This document shows, one piece after another, positions 1-7,831 of a stretch of DNA of 64,000 bases. Source of the DNA: Streptomyces monashensis (GTDB lineage: Bacteria; Actinomycetota; Actinomycetes; Streptomycetales; Streptomycetaceae). The stretch spans positions 62,001 to 126,000 of the forward strand of contig NZ_MLYO01000045.1 of assembly GCF_001866665.1 (NCBI RefSeq), written 5' to 3'. Made by a program: the position numbers and the translations under genes. How positions within the stretch are numbered: the first letter of the stretch is position 1; every line of letters starts with the position of its first letter. Under the pieces are notes generated by a model. The model was not told the origin of the DNA. It made no database searches and saw only the letters and a list, made by a program, of their open reading frames with translations.

Positions 1-220
1 GGATCAGCGAGCCGGGGATCGCGGCGAGCGAGAGCATCAGGAGCAGCAGCAGCGCGACCCGCATGGAGGTCAGCTGCCGCCAGAACCAGCGGGCCCAGCC
101 GATGACGCCGAGGCCGGCCGGGGCGGAGAACTCCTCCTGCGGAGCCGTGGACAGCTGGGAGCCGGCCGCGCCCAGCTCCTCCTGGTCCCGGCTGCTCTTG
201 TCGGTGTCGGTTGCGCTCAT
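1..220 (-). CDS. resB: ResB cytochrome c biogenesis protein (N-terminal part, runs off window)
   Basis: Only the first 73 codons are in the window. The ATG is at 220, three bases after the ccdA stop. A charged, disordered cytoplasmic N-terminus (about 40 residues) is followed by a WFWRQLTSMRVALLL stretch and a hydrophobic segment ending in IPGS, the usual start of the first ResB membrane helix. ResB, with a CcsA-type partner, carries and attaches heme to apocytochrome c outside the membrane. It lies downstream of resA and ccdA on the same strand and is probably co-transcribed with them. The family call rests on this N-terminal signature plus the neighbours. Confidence 0.85.
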   Translation of the reverse strand, partial: MSATDTDKSSRDQEELGAAGSQLSTAPQEEFSAPAGLGVIGWARWFWRQLTSMRVALLLLLMLSLAAIPGSLI

Positions 221-223
221 CGG

Positions 224-994
224 TCAGATCCCCACAGTGAAGCCGTTGGACCAGGTCTGCATCTGCTGCACCAGGCTGTCCCAGGCGCCGGTCAGCAGCA
301 GCACACCGGTCGCGATCATCATCGTGCCGCCGATGCGCATCACCCACACATAGTGGCGCTTGACCCAGCCGAAGGCGCCGAGCGCCTTGCGGAAGGCGAG
401 GGCGGCGAGCACGAACGGCACACCGAGGCCCACGCAGTAGGCGATCATCAGCACGGCGCCGCGTCCGGCGCTCGACTGGTTCATGGACAGGAGGTTCACG
501 GAGGCGAGGGTCGGTCCGATGCAGGGCGTCCAGCCGATGCCGAACAGGGCGCCGAGGACGGGCGCGCCGATCAGGCCGGCGGTGGGCCGCTTGTGGAAGC
601 GGAACTCGCGCTGGGTGAGCCAGGGCATCAGCCCCATGAAGAAGACGCCCATGACGATCATGAGTACGCCGAGCACCTTGGACAGCGTGTCCTGGTACTC
701 GCGCAGGGTGGAGCCGAAGAAGCCGAACAGCGCCCCGCCGGAGACGAACACGGCGCTGAAGCCGAGCACGAACAGCGCGGCTCCGCCGATCATCCGCCCG
801 CGCCGGGCCTCGGCCAGATCGGTGCCGGCGACGCCCGTGACGTACGAGAGATAGCCGGGCACCAGAGGCAGCACGCAGGGCGAGAAGAAGGAGACGAGCC
901 CGCCGAGCAGGGCCACCGGCAGGGCGACGAGCAGAGCGCCGTTGAGCACCGTCTGGTTCTCGCCCGTCACCGCGAGCGTCACGAGGGCACTCAC
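224..994 (-). CDS. ccdA: CcdA-type thiol-disulfide membrane transporter
   Basis: This 256-residue polytopic protein starts at a GTG one base past the resA stop. It has about six membrane helices and the two conserved redox cysteine contexts of the CcdA/DsbD transmembrane family: FFSPCVLPLVPGYLSY near residue 40 and GWTPCIGPTL near residue 155. CcdA passes electrons from cytoplasmic thioredoxin to the extracytoplasmic thioredoxin-like protein (ResA, next gene upstream), which keeps the heme-binding cysteines of apocytochrome c reduced. Its place between resA and resB is the standard actinobacterial System II arrangement, and spacing indicates translational coupling. Length is normal for the family. 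Confidence 0.93.
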   Translation of the reverse strand: MSALVTLAVTGENQTVLNGALLVALPVALLGGLVSFFSPCVLPLVPGYLSYVTGVAGTDLAEARRGRMIGGAALFVLGFSAVFVSGGALFGFFGSTLREYQDTLSKVLGVLMIVMGVFFMGLMPWLTQREFRFHKRPTAGLIGAPVLGALFGIGWTPCIGPTLASVNLLSMNQSSAGRGAVLMIAYCVGLGVPFVLAALAFRKALGAFGWVKRHYVWVMRIGGTMMIATGVLLLTGAWDSLVQQMQTWSNGFTVGI

Positions 995-995
995 G

Positions 996-1586
996 TCACT
1001 TCTCCGCCAGGACCGGCTTGAGCATCTTCAGCAGCGCCGTGTCGTCCAGCGCCTCCAGGGCCCGCGCGGCGACCTTGCCGTGCTTGTCGATGACGAGCGT
1101 CGACGGGATCAGCTGCGGGTTGAGGGTGCCCTTCTTGAAGCGGAGCATCAGCCTGCCCGTCGGGTCGTACAGGCTCGGGTAGTCGATCCCGTGTTCCTTC
1201 TCGAAGTTCACCGCGGGCGTGGTGCTCGTGTCCCGGGTGTTGATCCCGACGAACTGCACGCCCTTGCCCTCGTAGGTCTTCGAGACCTTGGCGAAGTACG
1301 ACGCCTCTTCCCGGCACGGGCTGCACCACGAGCCCCAGACGTTCACGACGACGACCTGGCCCTTGAAGGACGCCACGTCGAGCGTCCTGCCGTCGATGGT
1401 CTCGCCGGACAGGTCCGGGGCCGCGTCGCGCTTGCCGAGGGGGGCGGTGGAGATGCCGTTGTTGCCGGTGACGAAGTTGGTGTTGCCACCGCCGCCGGAG
1501 GTGCCGCCCTTGCCGCACGCGGACAGGGTCAGGGCCGCGGCAGCGGCTACGGCGCTGAGCAGGGCGGCACGGCTACGGGTACTCAT
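996..1586 (-). CDS. resA: ResA/TlpA-like thioredoxin-fold lipoprotein
   Basis: This 196-residue lipoprotein has a signal sequence ending in the lipobox LSAC (Cys24), a Gly/Ser linker, then a thioredoxin fold of the AhpC-TSA/redoxin type. The active site is WCSPCREE near residue 88, a CxxC with Pro before the second Cys as in TlpA/ResA proteins. It probably reduces the CxxCH cysteines of apocytochromes outside the membrane with electrons from CcdA, encoded one base downstream. It is the first gene of the resA-ccdA-resB run. A partial Rex-type palindrome lies over its start codon (1586-1601). Confidence 0.9.
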   Translation of the reverse strand: MSTRSRAALLSAVAAAAALTLSACGKGGTSGGGGNTNFVTGNNGISTAPLGKRDAAPDLSGETIDGRTLDVASFKGQVVVVNVWGSWCSPCREEASYFAKVSKTYEGKGVQFVGINTRDTSTTPAVNFEKEHGIDYPSLYDPTGRLMLRFKKGTLNPQLIPSTLVIDKHGKVAARALEALDDTALLKMLKPVLAEK

Positions 1587-1601
1587 GTGAAAAGTTTCGC
1601 A
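1586..1601. promoter_or_regulatory. Candidate weak Rex-type palindrome at the resA start
   Basis: The 16-mer TGTGAAAAGTTTCGCA carries the two half-sites of the Rex operator (TGTGAA-N4-TTCACA) with one mismatch in the second half. It overlaps the resA start codon and leader. The family consensus is established knowledge; binding here is inference. A true Rex operator is present at 62205-62220 in this window. Confidence 0.35.
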
Positions 1602-1705
1602 TGACGGTTCCGGGGATTTCGCGCACCCCCCTGCCGGGCGGAAAACCGCATTTCAGGGCGTACTTACACGGGACATTTCCGACAAGAAGGAACGCGCGCG
1701 GGACG

Positions 1706-2968
1706 TCAGGCGAGGAAGGTCTTCCAGCCGCCGGCGGGCGCCTGCCCGGGGGCCAGGGTGCGCAGCTTGGCCAGCACCTCGGGCTTCTGCACGTCGATCC
1801 AGTCGGCGAACTGCCGGAAGGAGACGAGGCGGACGTCGGCGCCCTTCTCCTTCGCCTGCGCGATGTGCTTGAAGGCCTTCTCGACGGCGTCCATGTAGAT
1901 GCCGCCGTTCCAGTGCTCGAAGTGGTTGCCGATGAAGAACGGTGCCCGGTTCGAGAAGTACGCCCGCTTGAAGCCGGCGATGTACGCCCCGGCCGCCTGC
2001 TCGCGCCAGCCCGGGTAGTTGTAGGCCGGCGCCTTGGTCGAGTTCTGCGACTGGTTGAACATCATGTTGTAGTCCATCGAGAGGACCTGGAACTTCTTGC
2101 CGGGGAACGGGATCTCCTGGAGCGGGAAGTCCCACAGGCCGTGCTTCTTCACCGGCCACATCTGCAGACCGCCGGGCGAGGAGGCGTCGTAGCGCCAGCC
2201 CAGCTCACGGGCGGTGGGCAGCAGGTTCTCCTGGTTGAGCAGGCAGGGCGTACGGCCGCCGACGAGTTCCTTGTCGTAGTCGAACGGCAGGGCCGGCATG
2301 TCGGTGAAGCCGGTGTTGGTCTTCCAGTTCTTCACGAAGGACTTGGCCTGCTTGATCTCGCTGTGCCACTGCTCGGGCGTCCACCACTTGACCGAGGTGT
2401 GGGCGTCGCCGCAGAAGTGGCCGTTGAAGTGGGTGCCTATCTCGTGGCCTTCGAGCCAGGCCCGGCGGACGTTGGTGATCGTCGCCTTGACGTGGTCTTC
2501 GTTGAGGTAGCCGATGTCGGAGGCGCCGATCCTGTTGTTCGGCGGGTTGTACATCCGCTTCTTCGACTCGGGCAGCAGGTACAGGCCCGAGAGGAAGAAG
2601 GTCATGCTCGCGCCGTGCTCCTTGGCCAGGTCCAGGAAGCGCGGGAAGAGGCCGTTGCCGACCTCGCCGGCGCCGTCCCAGGAGAAGACCACGAACTGCG
2701 GCGGGGTCTCGCCCGCCTCCAGCGGCCGGGGGGCGTCCGGCTGGTGCGGCTGCTTGCCGGTGAAGGACGTGGAGCCGTCGCCTATGAGCTTGCCCGTGGG
2801 CGCGGCGTTCGCGCCGTCGCCGCCCTGGGCACTCGCGCCGCCGGAACCGTTCGCGGCACCGCCCGAAGACGTGGAGGTGCCGCAGCCGGCGAGGGTGGCG
2901 GCGGCCGCCGCGCCTGCGCCGAGGCCGAGTATTCCCCGGCGGGAGAGGGTCCGGGAGACGGTGCGCAT
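1706..2968 (-). CDS. Lipoprotein with a polysaccharide deacetylase-like domain
   Basis: This protein of 420 residues has a signal with a twin-arginine-like SRRGILGLG and a lipobox LAGC (Cys29), then a Gly/Ser-rich linker to about residue 75. The body resembles a NodB-type deacetylase barrel: VVFSWDGAGE stands where the first catalytic Asp motif is expected, and HEIGTHFNGH fits the H-x(3)-H metal motif. Closer to the end are MDYNMMFNQS and FFIGNHFEHW. The second Asp of the classical TFDD motif is missing, so metal binding may be altered and the substrate is unknown. It is a single gene with its own 5' region (2969-3122) and is followed downstream by resA. Surface location is a firm prediction; enzymatic activity is not. 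Confidence 0.7.
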   Translation of the reverse strand: MRTVSRTLSRRGILGLGAGAAAAATLAGCGTSTSSGGAANGSGGASAQGGDGANAAPTGKLIGDGSTSFTGKQPHQPDAPRPLEAGETPPQFVVFSWDGAGEVGNGLFPRFLDLAKEHGASMTFFLSGLYLLPESKKRMYNPPNNRIGASDIGYLNEDHVKATITNVRRAWLEGHEIGTHFNGHFCGDAHTSVKWWTPEQWHSEIKQAKSFVKNWKTNTGFTDMPALPFDYDKELVGGRTPCLLNQENLLPTARELGWRYDASSPGGLQMWPVKKHGLWDFPLQEIPFPGKKFQVLSMDYNMMFNQSQNSTKAPAYNYPGWREQAAGAYIAGFKRAYFSNRAPFFIGNHFEHWNGGIYMDAVEKAFKHIAQAKEKGADVRLVSFRQFADWIDVQKPEVLAKLRTLAPGQAPAGGWKTFLA

Positions 2969-3122
2969 GGAAAATCCCCGATTCGTCGCGCCTGCTGGTG
3001 GGTGGGTCCATCCACAGAGAGGGCACAGCGATCGGGGAGGTTCCGATAATTCTTATGTTTTTCGCAACAGTTGCGGCAAAAACGATCTAAGTAATGTCAA
3101 ACGGACCGTCAGGAAATGACCG

Positions 3123-3830
3123 TCAGGCTCCGAAGGCCTTGCCCTGAGCAGCGTTGCCGCCCTTCTGCGGCTTGGCGCCGGCCCGCAGATGGGCCGGGAC
3201 CAGATCGATGGCGGGCTCGCTGTAGCCGACCGACACGATCTTGTCGCCGAGGTAGGTGAACGACGTCAGGGAGGCGAGCGTGCACTGCCGCTTGCGCGGA
3301 TCGTGCCACAGTCGGCGCCGTTCCACATAGGACCGGACGATCCAGATCGGCAGCTGATGACTGACCAGCACCGCCTCGTGCCCGCGCGCCCTGTCCTTCG
3401 CCGCGTTCAGCGCGGCCGTCATCCGCACGACCTGGTCGACGTACGGCTCGCCCCAGGACGGCCGGAACGGGTTGACGAGATGCTTCCAGTTCCCCGGCCG
3501 CTGCAGCGCGCCGTCCCCGACCCCGAACGTCTTGCCCTGGAAGACGTTGTCGGCCTCGATGAGGCGCTCGTCGGTGTCCAGGTCCAGCCCGTGCACCTTG
3601 GCGATCGGCGTGGCCGTCTCCTGCGCCCGCTCCAGCGGCGAGGCGCAGACATAGGTGATGTCGCGGGGCGCGAGGTGCTCGGCGACCCGGTCGGCCATCT
3701 GCCGGCCCAGCTCGGAGAGGTGGTAGCCGGGCAGCCGGCCGTACAGGATCCCGGTCGGGTTCTCCACCTCCCCGTGCCGCATCACGTGAACGACGGTGAC
3801 GTCCTTGCTGCCGTTGACGGGGGTGCTCAC
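3123..3830 (-). CDS. Histidine phosphatase (phosphoglycerate mutase-like)
   Basis: This 235-residue member of the histidine phosphatase superfamily has VMRHGEVENPTG near residue 17 supplying the RHG nucleophile, CASPLERAQETA giving the second Arg, and VLVSHQLPIW near residue 155 the second catalytic His. It starts at a GTG whose GTGA overlaps the hemL stop by 4 nt, so the two are translationally coupled. The C-terminal 25 residues are Lys/Gly-rich and probably flexible. The substrate is not evident; coupling to hemL suggests co-expression rather than a defined role in heme synthesis. Confidence 0.88.
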   Translation of the reverse strand: MSTPVNGSKDVTVVHVMRHGEVENPTGILYGRLPGYHLSELGRQMADRVAEHLAPRDITYVCASPLERAQETATPIAKVHGLDLDTDERLIEADNVFQGKTFGVGDGALQRPGNWKHLVNPFRPSWGEPYVDQVVRMTAALNAAKDRARGHEAVLVSHQLPIWIVRSYVERRRLWHDPRKRQCTLASLTSFTYLGDKIVSVGYSEPAIDLVPAHLRAGAKPQKGGNAAQGKAFGA

Positions 3831-5152
3831 GCGGTGGCCTCCGCAGCCGCTCGGGCCGCCGCCGGAAGGGCGTCGGCGATCTTCTGGACGGCCCGCTCGT
3901 CATGGGCCGCGGACACGAACCAGGACTCGAAGGACGACGGCGGCAGATAGACGCCGTTCGCGAGGAGGGAGTGGAAGAACGCGGTGAAGCGGAACGACTC
4001 CTGGCGCTTGGCGTCCTCGTACGTCCGCACCCTCCGGTCGGTGAAGAAGACGGAGAACATGTTGGACGCGTGCTGCACCCGGTGCGCGACGCCCTCCTTG
4101 CTCAGCGCCTCGCTGACCAGGCCCTGGACCTGCGCGGACACGGAGTCGACCGTCTCGTACGCGGCGTCGTCGAGCAGCCGCAGCTGGGCGAGCCCGGCCG
4201 CGGTGGCGACGGGGTTCCCGGACAGCGTACCGGCCTGGTAGACGGGCCCGGCGGGAGCGAGGTGCGCCATGACGTCGGCGCGTCCGCCGAAGGCGGCGGC
4301 GGGGAATCCGCCGCCCATGACCTTCCCGAAGGTCATGAGGTCGGGCCTGACCCCCTCGACCCCGTACCACCCGGCGCGGCTGGTGCGGAAGCCGGTCATG
4401 ACCTCGTCGGAGATGAAGAGGGCGCCGTTCTTGTGGCAGGCGTCCCTGAGCCCCTGGTTGAACCCGGGGTCCGGCGGCACGACGCCCATGTTGCCGGGCG
4501 AGGCCTCGGTGATCACACAGGCGATCTCGCCGGGGTGCCGGTGGAAGGCCTCCTGCACGGCCTCCAGGTCGTTGTACGGCAGCACGATCGTGTCGCCGGC
4601 CTGGGCACCGGTGACACCGGGGGTGTCGGGCAGCGCGAAGGTCGCGACCCCGGACCCGGCGGCGGCGAGGAGGCTGTCCACGTGGCCGTGGTAGCAGCCC
4701 GCGAACTTGATCACCTTGGACCGCCGGGTGAACCCGCGGGCGAGCCGGATGGCGCTCATGGTCGCCTCGGTGCCGCTGCTGACGAGCCGCACCTGCTCGA
4801 CGGGCTCGACCCGGGCGACGATCTCCTCGGCGAGCGCGACCTCTCCCTCACCGGGCGTGCCGAACGACGTACCGCGCGCGACGGCCTCCTGAACGGCGGC
4901 GATGACCTCGGGGTGGGAGTGCCCGAGGATCATCGGACCCCAGGAGCAGACGAGGTCGACGTACTCGCGCCCGTCGGCGTCGGTGAGGTAGGCCCCCTTG
5001 CCCGACACCATGAAGCGGGGCGTGCCGCCGACGGCACGGAAGGCGCGCACCGGGGAGTTCACACCGCCCGGTGTGACGGCGGAGGCGCGGTCGAAGAGCG
5101 CCTGGGAGACGGGCGCGTCGTAGGGATAGGGCGTTTCGCTCAGGGCACTCAT
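3827..5152 (-). CDS. hemL: Glutamate-1-semialdehyde 2,1-aminomutase
   Basis: This PLP enzyme converts glutamate-1-semialdehyde to 5-aminolevulinate, the second step of the C5 heme pathway. Its 441 residues are of normal length and all landmarks are present: VTPGGVNSPVRAF at the N-terminus, SSGTEATMSAIRLAR for phosphate binding, GCYHGHVDS, ISDEVMTGFR, and MTFGKVMGGG with the Schiff-base Lys near 277. It starts at ATG 5152 and is followed by the phosphatase gene with a 4-nt overlap. Its substrate is made by HemA (59657-61330), and its product is used by HemB (54688-55680), both about 50 kb away in this window. Confidence 0.97.
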   Translation of the reverse strand: MSALSETPYPYDAPVSQALFDRASAVTPGGVNSPVRAFRAVGGTPRFMVSGKGAYLTDADGREYVDLVCSWGPMILGHSHPEVIAAVQEAVARGTSFGTPGEGEVALAEEIVARVEPVEQVRLVSSGTEATMSAIRLARGFTRRSKVIKFAGCYHGHVDSLLAAAGSGVATFALPDTPGVTGAQAGDTIVLPYNDLEAVQEAFHRHPGEIACVITEASPGNMGVVPPDPGFNQGLRDACHKNGALFISDEVMTGFRTSRAGWYGVEGVRPDLMTFGKVMGGGFPAAAFGGRADVMAHLAPAGPVYQAGTLSGNPVATAAGLAQLRLLDDAAYETVDSVSAQVQGLVSEALSKEGVAHRVQHASNMFSVFFTDRRVRTYEDAKRQESFRFTAFFHSLLANGVYLPPSSFESWFVSAAHDERAVQKIADALPAAARAAAEATA

Positions 5153-5720
5153 GGCGATGCGGCTTCTCCGGCTTCTCGGACTCCGGTGACGTGGGTGACC
5201 TTCTCAGGGTAGGCCGCGAGCAGCGCGGGCCGCGGCCCGCCTCGGCATCGGCCGCCGCCGTCCGCGGTCGCCGGACGCCGTCGTCGCACCGTCGTCACCC
5301 CCATCGCGATCCGCCATCTGCGAGACTGAGACCTGATACACACAGCTCTTACGCACGTAATGATCTGGAGACGCTCAGGGGCCGGTAAGAACCCGATGGA
5401 CTGTTGTTCCACCGCACGTTTCGGCGGGCGGCCGTGGGGGAGGTCACTGACACGATGATCGGGTTGCGCGGCGGGGGCCACGCGTCCTAGAAAAGCAGTC
5501 GGGTGGAGATATGCATCGCGGTGGCGGACTGGGCGAGGGGACCGATGACCTGGGTCCTCGACGTGCCCGGCGGGGAAGGCACCGGCGCGAAGCGGAGGAA
5601 GCGACCGAGGCACGGCAGAGCGACGCACGTCAGACACAGGGTGTACCGGGTGAGCCCGAGCGGCGCGACCGGCGGACCGACCGCCTCGGAGCGGGGAGCA
5701 GGAATGGTGGTCGGGTGGGG
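5153..5720. other. Divergent intergenic region upstream of hemL
   Basis: About 570 bases between the hemL start and the plus-strand gene at 5721 must hold both promoters. The stretch 5320-5420 is less GC-rich than its surroundings. An open frame runs from ATG 5511 into the downstream gene, but its third-position GC is well below that of neighbouring genes and the Shine-Dalgarno spacing is poor, so it is not taken as coding. No RNA gene or clear hairpin was seen. Confidence 0.5.
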
Positions 5721-6152
5721 GTGACGTACAAATACTTCGGCGCGCCGGACGGCGCGACCGCGGCCCGCGTCCCCATCTCGATGCGCCCCGAGGAACTCGG
5801 CGGCGACGAGCTGGGCATGAACGGCATGTTCACCAAGATCAAGCCGGAGACGATGGCCGCGATGGTGCTGACCGGCATCGAGGGCGTCCCCCTGCACAAG
5901 GTGCCGCCCCTCGAACTGGTCGTCCTGCACCCCGACTACGCGGTCGTCAGACTCCCCATGACCGTCGTCGACCCCCTGCGCGGCATCGGCGAGGAGGCCG
6001 TCGGCGCGGCCGCCTTCATCTGGTCCACGGTCCCGGACCGCGGAGGCCCACGGGACGCGTTCAACGTGTACCAGCTGCTGCACGAGTGGCAGGACTTCAG
6101 CCACCGGCTGCACGAGGCGGGGCATCAGCCGTATTGCCTGGTGTGGCCCTGA
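5721..6152 (+). CDS. Conserved hypothetical protein; 3' end is the integration target
   Basis: This soluble, acidic 143-residue protein starts at GTG 5721 (VTYKYFGAPDG). No family could be named. Coding character (third-position GC) becomes strong only at the GTG; an in-frame ATG at 5511 would add 70 low-complexity Arg/Glu-rich residues. The last 26 codons (HEWQDF to CLVWP) lie in the repeat shared with 27473-27550, and the stop codon falls inside the 41-bp perfect core. The mobile element therefore inserted into this gene and supplied a replacement 3' end and terminator, leaving the protein intact. A function that cannot be lost would fit such a target. Confidence 0.8.
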   Translation: MTYKYFGAPDGATAARVPISMRPEELGGDELGMNGMFTKIKPETMAAMVLTGIEGVPLHKVPPLELVVLHPDYAVVRLPMTVVDPLRGIGEEAVGAAAFIWSTVPDRGGPRDAFNVYQLLHEWQDFSHRLHEAGHQPYCLVWP

Positions 6153-6154
6153 GC
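6077..6154. repeat. attL: left attachment-site repeat
   Basis: This 78-bp stretch matches 27473-27550 with three mismatches; 6114-6154 is identical to 27510-27550 over 41 bp. It covers the last 25 codons and stop of the host gene. The mismatches outside the core are all silent (Ser and His codons). Position next to the integrase gene and the constant offset of 21,396 bp mark it as the left junction of the element. Confidence 0.9.
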
Positions 6155-6172
6155 TGGGATTTCTCGGGTAGT

Positions 6173-6196
6173 GGGCGGGGTTTTCGGACCCCGCCC
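6173..6196 (+). terminator. Terminator after the rebuilt host gene
   Basis: An 8-bp perfect stem (GGGCGGGG / CCCCGCCC) with an 8-nt loop lies 20 bp past the host gene stop. A decayed version stands at the same distance beyond attR (near 27568-27596), so the element-borne att segment probably includes the donor gene's terminator. Confidence 0.7.
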
Positions 6197-6219
6197 TCGT
6201 CATGTGCCGAAAGGGGCCT

Positions 6220-7542
6220 TCAGGCGGCCAGGGCACATTGAGGGCACATTGGTTTCGCCGGGGGCACTGATGTGCCCTGGGCTCCTCGTGCCGACTCCTC
6301 CGTGAAGGCGTCGTCGATCGCCTTGCGGGTCCGCGTCTCGCTGGACGGCAGCAGATGCGTGTACGTCCGCAGCGTGAAGCCCGGGTCCGAGTGGCCGAGG
6401 TACTCGGAGAGCGCCTTGATGCTCTCCCCCGCATCCAGGAGCACGGAGGCGTAGGCGTGCCGGAGGGCGTGCATCCCGTCCTCCCGGGCCGCCTGGAGGT
6501 ACCTCGCGCCGCGCTCGCGGGGAGGGATCACGCCGGCGGCGGCCAGGGCGCGCTTCCAGTCGCCCATGTTGAAGACGCTGCGGTTGTACGCCCGCCCCTT
6601 CTGGTCGACGAAGAGGAGACGGAAGGTCTTCGGCTCGCCGTCCGGCTTGGCCCAGGGCAGGGTGACCTCGACTGGCGGGAACTCCTTCATGTGCGCCTTG
6701 AGGGCAGCGGCAAGCTGGGCCGGTAGAGGCACGGACCGGATCTTGTTCCCCTTGGGCAGCGCGAAGACGGGCTTCGTGCCGACGAGCCGCACCTGGCGGT
6801 TGACGTGGATCCAACCGGTCTTGAAGTCGATGTCCTCGACGGCGAAGCCGAAGACCTCGCCCTGACGCAGGCCGCAGCCGAAGGCCAGCTTGCCTCCGGC
6901 GTGAAAGCGCTTGGGCAGGCCGGCGATGACTGCGCAAACGCGCTCCAGCGGCCAAGGGATGATCTTCTTCTTGGTCGCGGTCGGCAGCTTGACCGACTTC
7001 GCCTTGCAGGGGTTCTTCGGCAGCAGCCCGTCCTCCACGGCCGCGCCGAGGATGCTGGAGAGGATGTCGAAGATGCCCTCGATCGTCGACACCTCCAGGC
7101 CGGCGTCCTGAAGAGTGCGGATCCAGCCCTGGATGACCGAGGGCTGGTTGAGGGAACGCAGCTCGCGTCGCCCGAGGTGCTCGACGATGTGGTTGCGGAC
7201 CGTCGCCTCATAGCGGAGGGCTGTCGTCGGACCGACGGAGTTCGCGTCCAGCCACTTCTGCGCGTAGGCGCCGAGCGTCTGCTTCGTCTCGGCTGGCACG
7301 ACGTAGGAGCCGCGCCGGATTTCGACGTCGACCTCAGCGGCCCGGTTGTCCGCCTCGGCCTTGGTGTCGAAGTTCTCCTTGCGCTGGCGGCCGTCCAGAT
7401 CGCGGTAGCGGACCTGCCAACGCTTGCCGACGCCGTGATCAGCGGTGGGGACCATCTGCCGCGTACGGCTCTTGTGTTCACCGCACTCGGCCTCGGTGGG
7501 CTTGGGGTGGGACTTGTGCCAGCGGTCGTACACGTCAGTCAA
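6220..7542 (-). CDS. int: Tyrosine recombinase (phage-type integrase)
   Basis: This 440-residue site-specific recombinase has an N-terminal arm-binding region (about 1-85), a SAM-like core-binding domain (about 86-185) and a catalytic domain with GCGLRQGE (Arg226), HALRHAY (His358, Arg361), YLGH (His384) and the nucleophile in LRTYTHLL (Tyr394). The start chosen is TTG 7542, which has a GGGGG ribosome site 6-7 nt upstream and overlaps the XRE gene stop by 8 nt; GTG 7533 is an alternative. Its last codons contain two AGGGCACAT arm-type repeats, so binding of the protein could repress its own 3' region. It should recombine the 41-bp core at 6114-6154 and 27510-27550. Confidence 0.93.
   Translation of the reverse strand: MTDVYDRWHKSHPKPTEAECGEHKSRTRQMVPTADHGVGKRWQVRYRDLDGRQRKENFDTKAEADNRAAEVDVEIRRGSYVVPAETKQTLGAYAQKWLDANSVGPTTALRYEATVRNHIVEHLGRRELRSLNQPSVIQGWIRTLQDAGLEVSTIEGIFDILSSILGAAVEDGLLPKNPCKAKSVKLPTATKKKIIPWPLERVCAVIAGLPKRFHAGGKLAFGCGLRQGEVFGFAVEDIDFKTGWIHVNRQVRLVGTKPVFALPKGNKIRSVPLPAQLAAALKAHMKEFPPVEVTLPWAKPDGEPKTFRLLFVDQKGRAYNRSVFNMGDWKRALAAAGVIPPRERGARYLQAAREDGMHALRHAYASVLLDAGESIKALSEYLGHSDPGFTLRTYTHLLPSSETRTRKAIDDAFTEESARGAQGTSVPPAKPMCPQCALAA
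6230..6251. repeat. Left arm-type repeats (AGGGCACATTG, two tandem copies)
   Basis: Two perfect tandem copies of an 11-mer lie at 6230-6240 and 6241-6251, inside the end of the integrase gene. An inverted copy of the 9-mer (ATGTGCCCT) follows at 6270-6278 as part of GGGCAC-TGAT-GTGCCC. The same 9-mer occurs twice at 11-bp spacing near the right end (27346-27365). This is the layout expected of integrase arm sites; binding is inferred. Confidence 0.65.
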
Positions 7543-7831
7543 GAAGAACCCCCTGGATGCACTCCCAGATCTGGATTGGAGAGGTCTCCAGAGGCAGCAG
7601 GACTGCGGGCGAGACGCCGAGGGCGGCGGAGATCGCGACGAGGTCGTCGACGTCGCAGCGGCGGTGGGCACGCTCGGTGCGGCTGAGGGCGGTGTTGGAC
7701 ATCGGACGGCCCAGCGCGGTACATCGGGCAGCCAGCTGGTGCTGGGTCAGGCCGCGCGCGATACGTATTCGCTCTATGGCGCGGGCGGTGTGGAGGCCGG
7801 CGGGGCCTATTTCGACGGGGCGAGTTGCCAT
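7535..7831 (-). CDS. XRE-family helix-turn-helix regulator
   Basis: This small (98-residue) DNA-binding protein has the Cro/CI fold at about residues 17-75: ARGLTQHQLAARC begins the HTH, and VDDLVAISAALGVSP is the usual closing helix. It overlaps the integrase start by 8 nt, so it and int form one unit. It is divergent from the excisionase gene, the geometry of a control switch for integration or excision. Its own start is preceded by a small palindrome (7839-7855), a plausible operator. Confidence 0.85.
   Translation of the reverse strand: MATRPVEIGPAGLHTARAIERIRIARGLTQHQLAARCTALGRPMSNTALSRTERAHRRCDVDDLVAISAALGVSPAVLLPLETSPIQIWECIQGVLLD

Noticed and set aside
5511..5720. N-terminal extension of the host target gene from ATG 5511
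   Set aside because: Third-position GC drops far below the gene body, composition is Arg/Glu low complexity and the ribosome site is only 2 nt from the ATG; GTG 5721 is a better start.
6077..6160. tRNA-type attachment site
   Set aside because: The repeat was checked for tRNA features (T-loop GTTCGA, CCA end, stems); it instead encodes the end of a protein and its stop codon.
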